Shown: positions 53,509 to 62,356 of the stretch, one piece after another
How the letters are laid out: each line of letters starts with the position of its first letter
How positions within the stretch are numbered: position 1 is the first letter of the stretch
Assembly: GCF_001597735.1 (NCBI RefSeq)
Contig: NZ_LUTS01000011.1
Span: forward strand, 1 to 64,000
Origin: Neptuniibacter pectenicola
GTDB taxonomy: Bacteria > Pseudomonadota > Gammaproteobacteria > Pseudomonadales > Balneatricaceae
Length of the DNA: 64,000 nucleotides
Reading direction: 5' to 3'
Notes under the pieces: model-generated
Told to the model about the DNA's origin: nothing
Database searches by the model: none
What the model saw: the letters and a program-made list of their open reading frames with translations, nothing else
Translations under genes and position numbers: made by a program

Positions 53509-54432
53509 TTACGTTAAAACAGTTAGGAATCGCTCATTGAGGACACGATCATGGTAGAAAATCGCTTTACCTAATTGTTCCTCTTGCCATGTAATCGTGG
53601 GGTGATCTGGGTAGTGGTAATCACCACCACAAAAAACTTCAGTGCGATTTCCGCTAGGATCAAAGAAATAGATGGTTTTGCCGTGCGTTAGGCCATGCCG
53701 TGTCGGTCCAATATCGATAGATACATCTCGCATTGAGATGAGATCCGCTGCACGTAAAACATCATCCCAAGTTTCTAGCAGGAAGGAGGCATGGTGGAAT
53801 TTACCCAGTTCTGGGCATTCAATAAATGCGACGTCATGGGCTTTAGAGCTGCAGGTTAAGAAGCTGGCTATTCTTGTTCCATCGGCGGTTAGTACTTGTT
53901 CAGCAAGATCAAAGCCCAGAATATCAGTGAAGATCTCTGTGCTTCCGTCTATATTGGGTCCATAAAGGAGGGCATGATCAAAACGTACCGCCTTCATGCC
54001 TTTTAGACCTTCAGGCCAGGCTTCTGGGTTTACAGGATTAATACCCCATTTACCGGTTTGCTCTTTGCTTGCGTACAGCTCAAATGTGTGACCTGTCGGG
54101 GTATCAAACTGCACGCGACGACCACAGTCTTTTAGGTCTCCTGCCGGAATATCTTCAACATTACAGCCATACTTAATAAGCTCTGATCGTAGGCTATCGA
54201 CGGTGGCTTCGTCGATACATTTAAAGGCAAAGAAGTCTAAACCGGGCTCATCTGCTTCACGTAGGACAACTGAAAATTTATCTATTTCAGACCAGGCTTT
54301 TAAATAGACGCGCCCCTGATCATCGCGATCCATCTCTATAAGACCTACCAGATCTCGGTAATGGGTAAGTGCCTCTTCCATATCGAGTACGCGTATTTGA
54401 ACATGCCCTGGACGCATAACACCTTTTTTCAT
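53509..54432 (-). CDS. dmpB: Catechol 2,3-dioxygenase
   Basis: 307 residues, extradiol type I.2 length. Two vicinal-oxygen-chelate halves; the iron ligands fall in FDHALLYG (His about 152), HHASFLLET (His about 215) and RTEVF (Glu about 266). It cleaves catechol between C2 and C3 to 2-hydroxymuconic semialdehyde using Fe(II). GAGGATAGTTTC lies before the ATG. Confidence 0.96.
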   Translation of the reverse strand: MKKGVMRPGHVQIRVLDMEEALTHYRDLVGLIEMDRDDQGRVYLKAWSEIDKFSVVLREADEPGLDFFAFKCIDEATVDSLRSELIKYGCNVEDIPAGDLKDCGRRVQFDTPTGHTFELYASKEQTGKWGINPVNPEAWPEGLKGMKAVRFDHALLYGPNIDGSTEIFTDILGFDLAEQVLTADGTRIASFLTCSSKAHDVAFIECPELGKFHHASFLLETWDDVLRAADLISMRDVSIDIGPTRHGLTHGKTIYFFDPSGNRTEVFCGGDYHYPDHPTITWQEEQLGKAIFYHDRVLNERFLTVLT

Positions 54433-54455
54433 GAAACTATCCTCAATTATTATTT

Positions 54456-54776
54456 TTAAACGATTATTTGTTTCGGATCGGGTGAGTGAATAACCTCTAT
54501 CTCAAGATCGCTGGTTGGAAAAATACGACAGGCAAGGACAAATCCATCCTGTAACTCTTTATCCGTTATATGCGCTTTGCTCATTTTTTTACTTGAGAAA
54601 GAGCCATTCACAACTCTTATTTTGCAGACCCCGCAGCCTCCGCCACGGCAGCCCACATTGATACAGTGTGAATTAATTGTTTCCATACCAATCAATAAGC
54701 TGATCTCGCTAGGGCATAGAAACTCTTGCCCTTGGTTAATTACCTGAATCTTATGTTTAGTTATTGTTTGACTCAT
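54456..54776 (-). CDS. dmpQ: Chloroplast-type [2Fe-2S] ferredoxin that reactivates catechol dioxygenase
   Basis: 106 residues. Cysteine cluster CRGGGCGVC (about 42-50) with an earlier CINVG Cys, and a final Cys in LACRIFP, as in XylT/DmpQ. It re-reduces the iron of DmpB after oxidative inactivation. It is the first gene of the meta operon; a sigma-54 promoter lies 55-70 bases upstream. Confidence 0.93.
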   Translation of the reverse strand: MSQTITKHKIQVINQGQEFLCPSEISLLIGMETINSHCINVGCRGGGCGVCKIRVVNGSFSSKKMSKAHITDKELQDGFVLACRIFPTSDLEIEVIHSPDPKQIIV

Positions 54777-54830
54777 GTATCAGTCTCTAACTACTACTGC
54801 ATTACAGTTTCATACGTGCAGACACTACCA

Positions 54831-54846
54831 AGCAATCGATATGCCA
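54831..54846 (-). promoter_or_regulatory. Sigma-54 promoter of the meta-cleavage operon
   Basis: Minus strand TGGCATATCGATTGCT: -24 TGGCAT and -12 TTGCT with GG and GC exactly ten bases apart. The predicted start is near 54820, giving a leader of about 45 bases before dmpQ. Confidence 0.85.
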
Positions 54847-54966
54847 TTGTGGATATTTTTTTGATTCTTTTATTTTAAAATTATGAAAAATAAGGAAAAA
54901 TTTGTTAATTTTTTATAAAGGCTCTGATCAAAAAGGTATACTTGGGTAAGGGCTAAGATTATCAAA

Positions 54967-55007
54967 TGATTAAATGATGACTCGGTGTGTGACGAGTTGA
55001 TTAAATG
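54967..55007. promoter_or_regulatory. Candidate activator-binding sites (UAS) for the dmpQ promoter
   Basis: Two copies of TGATTAAATG (54967-54976, 54998-55007) 31 bases apart. Read in the promoter direction they are CATTTAATCA. Between them is an ACTCG/CGAGT inverted repeat (54980-54997). They lie 121 and 152 bases upstream of the -24 element, a normal enhancer distance, and three helical turns apart. Confidence 0.55.
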
Positions 55008-55200
55008 GAACTGTAGATTTAATGACCGCGGAAATTACTGCAGATATGCCGGTTTATTACTTTTTAGAGGTTAGCGCTAACGCTATAGTTCATAATCACA
55101 CAAGCGTCGGATAGGGGCTCCGTCGAACCCGTTATATAGGCCTATATTAGGGATGATGGGTTCTGGACGGAGAGACGTTTGTCTAAAGCTGATTTTGCTA

Positions 55201-56892
55201 TTATTTTTTGAGTCGATAGGCCATTTGCGGGCGGGTTATACCTAGAATGCGAGCAGCTTGGGTGATATTTCCATCGGCTTTTTCCATAGCACGCTCAAGT
55301 ACCTGTTGTTCAAAGTGAGCTAGATCAAAATTATGATTAAGGAGTTGATCGATCACTGTATCTTTAGATGCATCGTCACTTTCTAAGCAGCTCAATTCCC
55401 CTGTTTTGCTAATAATATTCAGAGGGTGAGTTGGCTCTGAAAGAGAGGGGAAAAATGAACTCATATCGATACTACGATTATTATCGGTAAGAATAATACC
55501 GCGCTCAATCATGTTTTCTAGTTCACGAATATTGCCAGGCCATTTGTAGTGCATCAGTGCTTGTAATGCTTTCTCTGATACACCGAGTGTCTGTTTGTTG
55601 TATTTAGCGTGATACTTTTCAAGAAAGTGATCGACTAAAAGGGAGATATCCTCGGATCGCTCTCTTAGTGGGGGGATTAAGACAGGGTAAACATTCAGAC
55701 GGTAGTATAAATCTTCACGAAACTTACCTGCTTTCACAGCATCAGTTAGATTCTCATTTGTCGCAGCAACAATACGAACATCAATTTTACGTAATTGATT
55801 ATCGCCTACACGTTCCAGCTCTCCTTCTTGGAGTACGCGCAATAGGGTGGCTTGTGCTCTAGGGCTTAATTCAGCCACTTCATCAAGAAAAATTGTGCCA
55901 GTATTTGCTCTTTCAAATTTACCTTCTCGAGACTCGGTTGCACCGGTATAAGCGCCTTTCCTAACACCAAAAAGTTCAGCTTCAATAAGATCTGGCGGAA
56001 TGCACGCACAATTGATTGCAATAAAGGGGTTGTTAGAGCGTTGACTACTTTGATGTAGTGCTCGGGCGACTACCTCCTTGCCTACGCCGGTTTCACCTTG
56101 GAGGAGAACTGTGACAGTACTATCTGAGGCGCGTTGAATCAGGTGGCAGACATGTTTAAATGCCTCTGACTGTCCTACTGAGTTGAATAATATTTCATCT
56201 GAAGGACAGCGGTGGGCCTCGAAGTTTTCTTTTAATGTGCTGACCTCATAACGTAGGGCAAAAAGCTCATCGGCGATAGGGTCGGGTAGTAGGCAACGTT
56301 CTAGCTCCTCTTGATCTTCCCATTCAGTGGCGGGCTTGCCGACAATTTTGCAGTGATCCGCGCCTGTACCTGCACACTGGGTTTCTTTAAAGATAATCTT
56401 GTGGCCCATATAGTATGTAGAGAAACCACTGGCATAGCCCAGTAAGGTCCAGCAGATTGGATCTTCAGATATACCAAACTCATTGATATGCACATCTGCT
56501 TCGTAGGAGTCATACCAATTAAATTCGGCGTAGAACTGTTTGTCGGGAAGGTCAAATTCGAGTGCGACAGGTTCGACGCGTACCATACCTTTTATGCCAT
56601 GAAGCTGAGGGCCGACAAGGAACGCTTCGGATTTAGTGATTTCTGGGCGAACCTTATGTGCTAGTTCAGCATCTTTCATTCCGCTGTTATAGCCAAAACG
56701 CATCAAAAAACCTCTGGCGCGTTCTATGCCTAGGGAGGCGACTAATTCTGTGCGTAAAGAGCCCATAACAGCAGAATGAATAAGGAGCATTCTCTGCTCA
56801 TCTAACCAGATTTTCCCGTTTTCGTGGTCAAACTGTATTTGAGAAATAAGATCTTCAGGCGTAGGAAACTGCAATGCCGGTTGTTCGCTCAT
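55201..56892 (-). CDS. dmpR: Sigma-54 activator, DmpR/PoxR family (second copy)
   Basis: 563 residues. Same architecture as the copy at 43.9 kb: XylR_N sensor, V4R with CAGTGADHC, AAA+ with GETGVGKE, GAYTGA (Tyr in place of Phe in GAFTGA) and a Fis-type HTH (GNITQAARILGITRPQMAYR). It lies between the two catabolic operons, divergent from dmpK, the standard place for the phenol regulator. It is therefore the likelier primary phenol sensor of the two. Confidence 0.93.
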   Translation of the reverse strand: MSEQPALQFPTPEDLISQIQFDHENGKIWLDEQRMLLIHSAVMGSLRTELVASLGIERARGFLMRFGYNSGMKDAELAHKVRPEITKSEAFLVGPQLHGIKGMVRVEPVALEFDLPDKQFYAEFNWYDSYEADVHINEFGISEDPICWTLLGYASGFSTYYMGHKIIFKETQCAGTGADHCKIVGKPATEWEDQEELERCLLPDPIADELFALRYEVSTLKENFEAHRCPSDEILFNSVGQSEAFKHVCHLIQRASDSTVTVLLQGETGVGKEVVARALHQSSQRSNNPFIAINCACIPPDLIEAELFGVRKGAYTGATESREGKFERANTGTIFLDEVAELSPRAQATLLRVLQEGELERVGDNQLRKIDVRIVAATNENLTDAVKAGKFREDLYYRLNVYPVLIPPLRERSEDISLLVDHFLEKYHAKYNKQTLGVSEKALQALMHYKWPGNIRELENMIERGIILTDNNRSIDMSSFFPSLSEPTHPLNIISKTGELSCLESDDASKDTVIDQLLNHNFDLAHFEQQVLERAMEKADGNITQAARILGITRPQMAYRLKK

Positions 56893-57146
56893 TCAAGGAC
56901 TCGCTATATTTATTTTTTTTATATGCTGCTAGCTATATTTAGGGTGACTTTAAATAATGAATACTAATTCTTGTAGTTTGTCCCCTAATACATTAGACAC
57001 CTAGATGGCATCGCTAAGTGGTAAAAAATAATAAGAGCTTTTATTTATAAAGCATCTTACTGGGCGGTTGTTAAGCAAGAAGCATGCACAATCTGCAAAG
57101 CAGTGTTTACCTCTTTTAGCCCCCAAGGGTTGTTTATATGTCTCAT

Positions 57147-57186
57147 CATTTCATCACTATTTCATACTAGCCTAACCATTTCGTCA
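57147..57186. promoter_or_regulatory. Candidate activator-binding sites (UAS) for the dmpK promoter
   Basis: CATTTCATCA (57147-57156) and CATTTCGTCA (57177-57186), 30 bases apart and 150-180 bases upstream of the -24 element. They match the CATTTAATCA pairs seen before dmpQ in sequence, spacing and orientation to the promoter. Confidence 0.55.
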
Positions 57187-57336
57187 CCCTTTAGATAGAG
57201 GGGATCGTATAAATAATTCGTCGCAAAATAAGTCTTTGCCTGCTTGATTTTGTGGCGTTTTAATCCTAAAAAATATTTATATATCAAGTGGTTATATTGG
57301 TTTTCTTTTTCTTTTTCTGTTTTTTGTTTCCGATTG

Positions 57337-57352
57337 TGGCACAGCCTTTGCT
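57337..57352 (+). promoter_or_regulatory. Sigma-54 promoter of the phenol hydroxylase operon
   Basis: TGGCACAGCCTTTGCT: perfect -24 TGGCAC and -12 TTGCT, with GG and GC ten bases apart. The predicted start near 57363 leaves a leader of about 30 bases before dmpK. Confidence 0.92.
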
Positions 57353-57393
57353 GATAGCTGTTCGACTATGGCCCAAAAGGTGATTGAAACAAA

Positions 57394-57699
57394 ATGAAAA
57401 AAGCAGAGCTAGATGTGAACAGTCAACAGAGCAACGCTTCGTTTGAACAGTTGGTGAAGTATGTTCGTGTTCGCAGCGCTGAAGGTGCTCGATTTGTGGA
57501 GTTTGATTTTGCCATCGGTGACCCAAGTCTGTTTGTTGAGTTAGTAATGCCTCAAGGGGCGTTTGAACACTTTTGTTTAAACAATAAGGTCGTTCATATG
57601 ACAACTGAGCAGATGCAGGCCGTTGATGCCGAAATGGATAAATGGCGCTATGGCGAAGAAACGCTGATGGCCCGTAACCACAATCGCACAACCCAATAA
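57394..57699 (+). CDS. dmpK: Phenol hydroxylase assembly protein P0
   Basis: 101 residues, the size of DmpK. The KYVRVRSAEGARFVEFDFAIGDPSLFVELVMP segment is typical of the P0 assembly factor, needed to insert iron into the oxygenase but not for turnover. It is the first gene downstream of a sigma-54 promoter and co-directional with dmpLMNOP. Confidence 0.92.
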   Translation: MKKAELDVNSQQSNASFEQLVKYVRVRSAEGARFVEFDFAIGDPSLFVELVMPQGAFEHFCLNNKVVHMTTEQMQAVDAEMDKWRYGEETLMARNHNRTTQ

Positions 57700-57730
57700 C
57701 AATAAACTCGTTTTGCTGGGGCACAACCGC

Positions 57731-58717
57731 ATGACTATTGAAATAAAAACAGCAACGCTAGAACCCGTAAGAAATACTTATGCTCATATTGAGCGTCGTT
57801 TCGGCGATAAACCTGCTACACGCTATCAGGAGGCAACCTATGATGTGCAATCGGAAAAGTACTTCCATTATCGTCCGCTTTGGCAGCCAGAGAAAGAGCT
57901 GAATGATCCAAGCCGTACCGCTATAAAAATGAAGGATTGGTATGACTTTAAAGATCCCCGTCAGTTTTATTACGGTGCTTATGTCCAGCAGCGGGCAAAA
58001 ATGCAAGAGGTGGCTGAGAACAACTATGCCTTCTTTGAGAAACGCAATTTAATGGCCTGTCTTCCTGATGGAATGGAAGCGAAAATCATTAAATACCTCA
58101 TTCCTCTCCGACATTTAGAGCAGGGAGCCAATCTAAATAATATGTATGCCTGCTCTTATGGTTACGGTACTGCGATTACACAAGCCTGTTTGTATAACGG
58201 CATGGATAGATTGGGTATCGCTCAATACTTATCGCGTATCGGCTTAATTATTGATGGCAATACAGGTGATTCTTTGGCTGAAGCTAAACAGGCTTGGATG
58301 AACGACGCTATCTGGCAAGGTATTAGAGCCGCCGTTGAAAAGATGATTATCACAGAGGACTGGTTTGAGGTTTTGGTCGCTCAAGATGTGGTACTTGATT
58401 GTTTAATGCATGAGCTTTTCTACGTGCAGTTTGATCAATGGTTACAAGATAACGGCGCTCAAGATATAGGCATGCTAACTGAGTTTATGCAGGTTTGGGC
58501 TAAAGACAATAATCGCTGGATTGACGCAACGCTAAAAATTGCAGCGGCAGAGTCTGCTGAGAATAAGGCACTTTTAGAGACTTGGGTGAGTGACTGGAAG
58601 CAGGTCATAAGTGAGGCGCTTTCTCCGCTCGCTGTAGAGATGCTAGGGAGTGATGCTTTGGCATTAGCCGAGTCGGCTCTTGATAAACGTTTAATGAAGG
58701 CAGGCCTATTTAAATAG
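57731..58717 (+). CDS. dmpL: Phenol hydroxylase P1 (beta) oxygenase subunit
   Basis: 328 residues from ATG (a TTG six codons upstream is less likely; the start then matches MSVEIKT-type DmpL starts). Family segments RRFGDKPATRYQEATYDV, FHYRPLWQPE and YACSYGYGTAIT. It is the structural partner of the di-iron subunit in the soluble multicomponent monooxygenase. Confidence 0.94.
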   Translation: MTIEIKTATLEPVRNTYAHIERRFGDKPATRYQEATYDVQSEKYFHYRPLWQPEKELNDPSRTAIKMKDWYDFKDPRQFYYGAYVQQRAKMQEVAENNYAFFEKRNLMACLPDGMEAKIIKYLIPLRHLEQGANLNNMYACSYGYGTAITQACLYNGMDRLGIAQYLSRIGLIIDGNTGDSLAEAKQAWMNDAIWQGIRAAVEKMIITEDWFEVLVAQDVVLDCLMHELFYVQFDQWLQDNGAQDIGMLTEFMQVWAKDNNRWIDATLKIAAAESAENKALLETWVSDWKQVISEALSPLAVEMLGSDALALAESALDKRLMKAGLFK

Positions 58718-58731
58718 GAAGGGTTCTAAAG

Positions 58732-59001
58732 ATGTCAAAAGTATATATCGCATTACAAGACAACGATGAGTCTCGTTATATCGTCGAGGCCATTGAGGAA
58801 GATAACCCTGAAGCAACGGTTATTCATATGCCTGCAATGATCCGTATAGAGATGGATGGCCGGCTTACCGTATTGAGAGAGACTGTAGAAGAAAAGATGG
58901 GACGTGACTGGGACATTCAAGAGTTACATCTAAACCTAATTACACTCGGCGGCAACGTTGAAGAAGATGATGACAGCTTAAGTCTTCATTGGAATGAATA
59001 A
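58732..59001 (+). CDS. dmpM: Phenol hydroxylase P2 activator protein
   Basis: 89 residues. The MmoB/DmpM regulatory fold begins with KVYIALQDNDESRYIVEAIEE, and an acidic C-terminus follows (GGNVEEDDDS). It is a cofactor-free effector that binds the oxygenase and gates catalysis. It lies 14 bases after dmpL. Confidence 0.94.
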   Translation: MSKVYIALQDNDESRYIVEAIEEDNPEATVIHMPAMIRIEMDGRLTVLRETVEEKMGRDWDIQELHLNLITLGGNVEEDDDSLSLHWNE

Positions 59002-59017
59002 AAATAAGGTTTGAATC

Positions 59018-60517
59018 ATGGCTAAGAAACTAAATATAAAAGATAAATATCGCCTGTTGACCCGTGACCTCGATTGGGAATTCTCCTATGTGGATCGTAA
59101 AGATGCGTTCCCGTTTGAAGAGTTTGAAGGCATAAAAATTACTGATTGGTCTAAATGGGAAGATCCATTCCGCTTAACAATGGATTCTTATTGGAAGTAT
59201 CAAGCAGAAAAAGAGAAAAAGCTTTACGCAATTTTTGATGCATTCTCACAAAACAATGGCCACTTAAATGTGTCTGATCCCCGTTATGTGAATGCGCTTA
59301 AATTGTTTTTAACGGGTGTCTCGCCACTTGAATATCAAGCTTACCAAGGCTTTGCCCATGTAGGTCGTCAATTTGGTGGTGTGGGTGCGCGTGTTGCTTG
59401 TCAGATGCAAGCGATCGATGAACTACGTCACGTGCAAACGCAGATTCACGCGATGAGTCACTACAATAAGTTCTTTGATGGCTTCCAAGACTATAGCCAT
59501 ATGCATGACCGTGTTTGGTATCTGTCTGTACCTAAGTCATTTTTTAATGATGCACGTGCGGCAGGCCCCTTCGAATTTATGGTCGCGATAGGTTTCTCAT
59601 TTGAGTACGTATTAACCAATCTGTTGTTTGTGCCTTTCATGTCTGGTGCTGCTCATAATGGTGATATGGCCACAGTGACCTTTGGCTTTTCGGCGCAATC
59701 TGATGAAGCACGCCACATGACTTTAGGTCTTGAGGTGATCAAGTTCCTGCTTGAACAACATGAAGACAATGTTCCTATTGTTCAAAAATGGATTGATAAA
59801 TGGTTCTGGCGTGGTACTCGATTATTGACCATTGTGGCGATGATGATGGATTACATGCTGCCTAATAAGGTGATGTCTTGGAAAGAAGCTTGGGAGGTCT
59901 ATTTCGAAGAGGCAGGTGGATCTCTCTTTAAGGATCTCGCGCGTTATGGCATCAAAATGCCTAAATATGCAGAGACTATAGAGAAAGAAAAAGAGCATGT
60001 ATCTCATCAAGCGTGGTGGATCTTCTATACCCACGGTCATGCTGCAGGATTCCATACTTGGATCCCATCCGATGAAGAGTTGGACTGGTTGTCTGAAAAG
60101 TATCCCGATACTTTTGATAAGTATTACCGTCCCCGTTGGGAATTGGCTAAAGAGATGGAAGCAAAAGGTGAGCGTTTTTATACCAAAGCGCTGCCTCAGC
60201 TTTGTACGACGTGCCAGATCCCTATGGGCTTTACTGAGATGGATGATCCTACCCAAGTGTGCTATCGCGATTCAGTTTATAACGGCGACCGTTATCATTT
60301 CTGCTCCGACGGCTGTAAAGATATTTTTGATGATGAACCTGAAAAATATGTCCAGTCATGGCTGCCGGTTCATCAAATATTCCAAGGTAATTGCGGCGGT
60401 CCGGATGTCGAGAATGTTTTAAGTGATTTCTACCGGATGAATTTAGGTGAAGACAACATGGATATGAAAGGCTCACCTGATGAGAAGCGCTGGAAGCAAT
60501 GGAAAGGTGTTGCCTGA
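59018..60517 (+). CDS. dmpN: Phenol hydroxylase P3 (alpha) di-iron oxygenase subunit
   Basis: 499 residues. Two helical iron-binding motifs, AIDELRHVQ and SDEARHM, carry the Glu/His ligands of the bacterial multicomponent monooxygenase di-iron site. The C-terminal part has a YHS-like metal cluster (CTTCQIPMGF and FCSDGC) found in DmpN/TmoA-type subunits. It hydroxylates phenol to catechol with O2 and electrons from DmpP. Confidence 0.96.
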   Translation: MAKKLNIKDKYRLLTRDLDWEFSYVDRKDAFPFEEFEGIKITDWSKWEDPFRLTMDSYWKYQAEKEKKLYAIFDAFSQNNGHLNVSDPRYVNALKLFLTGVSPLEYQAYQGFAHVGRQFGGVGARVACQMQAIDELRHVQTQIHAMSHYNKFFDGFQDYSHMHDRVWYLSVPKSFFNDARAAGPFEFMVAIGFSFEYVLTNLLFVPFMSGAAHNGDMATVTFGFSAQSDEARHMTLGLEVIKFLLEQHEDNVPIVQKWIDKWFWRGTRLLTIVAMMMDYMLPNKVMSWKEAWEVYFEEAGGSLFKDLARYGIKMPKYAETIEKEKEHVSHQAWWIFYTHGHAAGFHTWIPSDEELDWLSEKYPDTFDKYYRPRWELAKEMEAKGERFYTKALPQLCTTCQIPMGFTEMDDPTQVCYRDSVYNGDRYHFCSDGCKDIFDDEPEKYVQSWLPVHQIFQGNCGGPDVENVLSDFYRMNLGEDNMDMKGSPDEKRWKQWKGVA

Positions 60518-60590
60518 TCAGGCGACAAAATAATTAAACGATCGATAGTCCCTGACAAGAGGGACTATCGTATTGATCGGGAGAATAATA

Positions 60591-60953
60591 ATGCCTATAC
60601 ATGCCATAACACCTGAATACAAAGGCGAAGTATTAGATAAATTAGAAAATTTTAACGGCAACCAAGTAGTTTATGTAGGTTGGGATCATCATTTGATGTT
60701 TTGCGCTGCATTTGCATACCCTTTGCCCCCTGAAATGCCATTTAGAGCCCTGTTAGACGATGTAATGCCTGAAGCATTTAGCCTTCATCCTGAGTTTTCT
60801 AAAATTAATTGGGATAAAGCAGAATGGTTATTAGATGGTCAGCCATTTATTCCTCAACTCAATGCATCATTAATAGATCAAGGGATTGGTCATAAATCGT
60901 TATTACGTTTCCAAACGCCTGAACTAAAAGGCGTTCAGGAAGCGGGTATCTAA
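60591..60953 (+). CDS. dmpO: Phenol hydroxylase P4 subunit
   Basis: 120 residues from ATG with GGGAGAATAATA upstream; a longer frame from 60573 has no ribosome site. GNQVVYVGWDHHLMFCAAFAYPLPPEMPF is the characteristic DmpO segment. It is the third component of the hydroxylase oligomer. Confidence 0.93.
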   Translation: MPIHAITPEYKGEVLDKLENFNGNQVVYVGWDHHLMFCAAFAYPLPPEMPFRALLDDVMPEAFSLHPEFSKINWDKAEWLLDGQPFIPQLNASLIDQGIGHKSLLRFQTPELKGVQEAGI

Positions 60954-60977
60954 AGCCAGTTTATAAGGTGGAATACT

Positions 60978-62039
60978 ATGACTTATGAAGTAGTTGTTGA
61001 GCCGACAGGTGATGTGATTGAGGTGGAAGAGGGCCAGACTATATTAGATGCAGCGCTTAGGCAGGGTGTTTGGCTACCTTTTGCCTGCGGTCATGGCACT
61101 TGTGCAACCTGTAAGTGCCAAGTAACCGAAGGTGATGTGGATCTTGGTAATGCATCGCCCTTCGCGTTGATGGATATAGAGCGAGAAGAGGGGAAAATCT
61201 TAGTCTGTTGTGCAACACCCGAATCGGATTTAGTGATTGAAGCTGATATAGATGTTGATGAAGATTTTGAGGGTTTTCCTGTTAAAGACTTTATGGGCAC
61301 CGTTTCGGCAATTGAAGATCTATCACCGACGATTAAAGGTATACATTTTACCCTTGATGATGAGATCGAATTTCAAGCAGGGCAATATATAAACCTAAGC
61401 ATTCCAGGAGTGGAAGGATCTCGTGCATTTTCTATTGCTAACAAACCTTCTGATAATAAAGTGCTTGAGTTGCATGTGCGTTTAGTCGAAGGGGGCGCGG
61501 GTACTACGTATCTGCATGAACAGCTGAAGGTGGGTGACACTTTAGAGCTCTCAGGTCCTTATGGTCAGTTCTTTACGCGTTTGTCTGATAGTCAGGATGT
61601 GATCTTTATTGCTGGTGGATCAGGCTTGTCGAGCCCACAATCGATGATTTTTGAATTACTAGAGCGTGGCGATAGCCGTGAGATTTATCTCTTCCAAGGC
61701 GCACGCAATGTTGCTGAGCTTTATAATAGAGCTATTTTCGAAAACTTAGCAAAAGAGCATAGCAATTTTCATTATATTCCAGCATTGAATGCGCCAGAGC
61801 CTAATGATGGTTGGCAAGGCTTTACGGGCTTTGTTCATGATGCCGCAGATGCGCATTTCAATAGCCGTTTTGATGGTCATAAAGCTTATCTTTGCGGTCC
61901 GCCTCCTATGATTAATGCTGCAATTACAACGTTGATGCAAGGGCGTTTATTTGAACGAGATATCCATATGGAACGTTTTCTAACGGCTGCAGATGAGTCT
62001 GACGATCAATCTAGGTCCGCTTTATTTAAGCGAATCTAA
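60978..62039 (+). CDS. dmpP: Phenol hydroxylase P5 reductase
   Basis: 353 residues. N-terminal plant-type ferredoxin domain (CGHGTCATCKC, and a later Cys in LVCCATP), then an FAD-binding domain (GSRAFSIAN) and an NAD domain (GGSGLSSPQSMI and YLCGPPPMI). It passes electrons from NADH through FAD and [2Fe-2S] to DmpN. It is the last gene of the operon; a terminator follows. Confidence 0.96.
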   Translation: MTYEVVVEPTGDVIEVEEGQTILDAALRQGVWLPFACGHGTCATCKCQVTEGDVDLGNASPFALMDIEREEGKILVCCATPESDLVIEADIDVDEDFEGFPVKDFMGTVSAIEDLSPTIKGIHFTLDDEIEFQAGQYINLSIPGVEGSRAFSIANKPSDNKVLELHVRLVEGGAGTTYLHEQLKVGDTLELSGPYGQFFTRLSDSQDVIFIAGGSGLSSPQSMIFELLERGDSREIYLFQGARNVAELYNRAIFENLAKEHSNFHYIPALNAPEPNDGWQGFTGFVHDAADAHFNSRFDGHKAYLCGPPPMINAAITTLMQGRLFERDIHMERFLTAADESDDQSRSALFKRI

Positions 62040-62062
62040 ACGTTGTTTATCTTCTCTTTTTA

Positions 62063-62087
62063 AACCAGCGCAATGCTGGTTTTTTTA
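62063..62087 (+). terminator. Terminator of the phenol hydroxylase operon
   Basis: ACCAGC (62064-62069), loop GCAAT, GCTGGT (62075-62080), then seven T residues. Confidence 0.92.
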
Positions 62088-62140
62088 TTTCTTAGGTTTA
62101 GTTATAGATCGTTGTCATTGATTTAGAGTCAGCCATTAAT

Positions 62141-62173
62141 GATTTGATTACCCCTTTTGACATCATTTGATTA
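62141..62173. promoter_or_regulatory. Candidate activator-binding sites for the YCF48/RND promoter
   Basis: GATTTGATTA (62141-62150) and CATTTGATTA (62164-62173), 23 bases apart and 107-139 bases upstream of the -24 element. They resemble the CATTTAATCA and CATTTCATCA sites of the dmp promoters, in the same orientation, but the match is weaker. Confidence 0.35.
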
Positions 62174-62279
62174 TTTGGTGAATGAGGAGGTTTGTTAAGT
62201 CGAAGGTTATGTTGAGGGAATCTTATTATTTTTATCTAATTAGCTGAATTATAAGCATTTTATTTCCGCATCAATAAGC

Positions 62280-62295
62280 TGGCACGGTGGTTGCT
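62280..62295 (+). promoter_or_regulatory. Sigma-54 promoter of the YCF48-like/RND genes
   Basis: TGGCACGGTGGTTGCT: -24 TGGCACG and -12 TTGCT, with GG and GC ten bases apart. The predicted start near 62306 requires translation from the ATG at 62357. Confidence 0.88.
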
Positions 62296-62356
62296 GTATT
62301 CTAGACGTCGAGGTGTATATGCACCTATAAATACAGTTTTTGGTGATGTGAATAAA

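Larger units (their letters stand above)
54777..55200. other. dmpQ regulatory region
   Basis: Non-coding DNA holding the sigma-54 promoter and candidate activator sites (listed separately). It also holds the 3' flank of the second dmpR-type gene, whose transcript would read into this region toward dmpQ. Confidence 0.6.
56893..57393. other. Divergent regulatory region between the second dmpR copy and dmpK
   Basis: 500 non-coding bases containing the dmpK sigma-54 promoter near its right end and paired candidate activator sites around 57150-57190. No leader ORF was recognised. Confidence 0.6.
62088..62356. other. Regulatory spacer before the YCF48-like lipoprotein gene
   Basis: AT-rich non-coding DNA with a sigma-54 promoter at 62280-62295 and two ATTTGATTA repeats upstream. 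It has no ORF with coding character. The frame extending the lipoprotein gene leftward to 62291 overlaps the promoter and would precede its transcription start. Confidence 0.6.
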
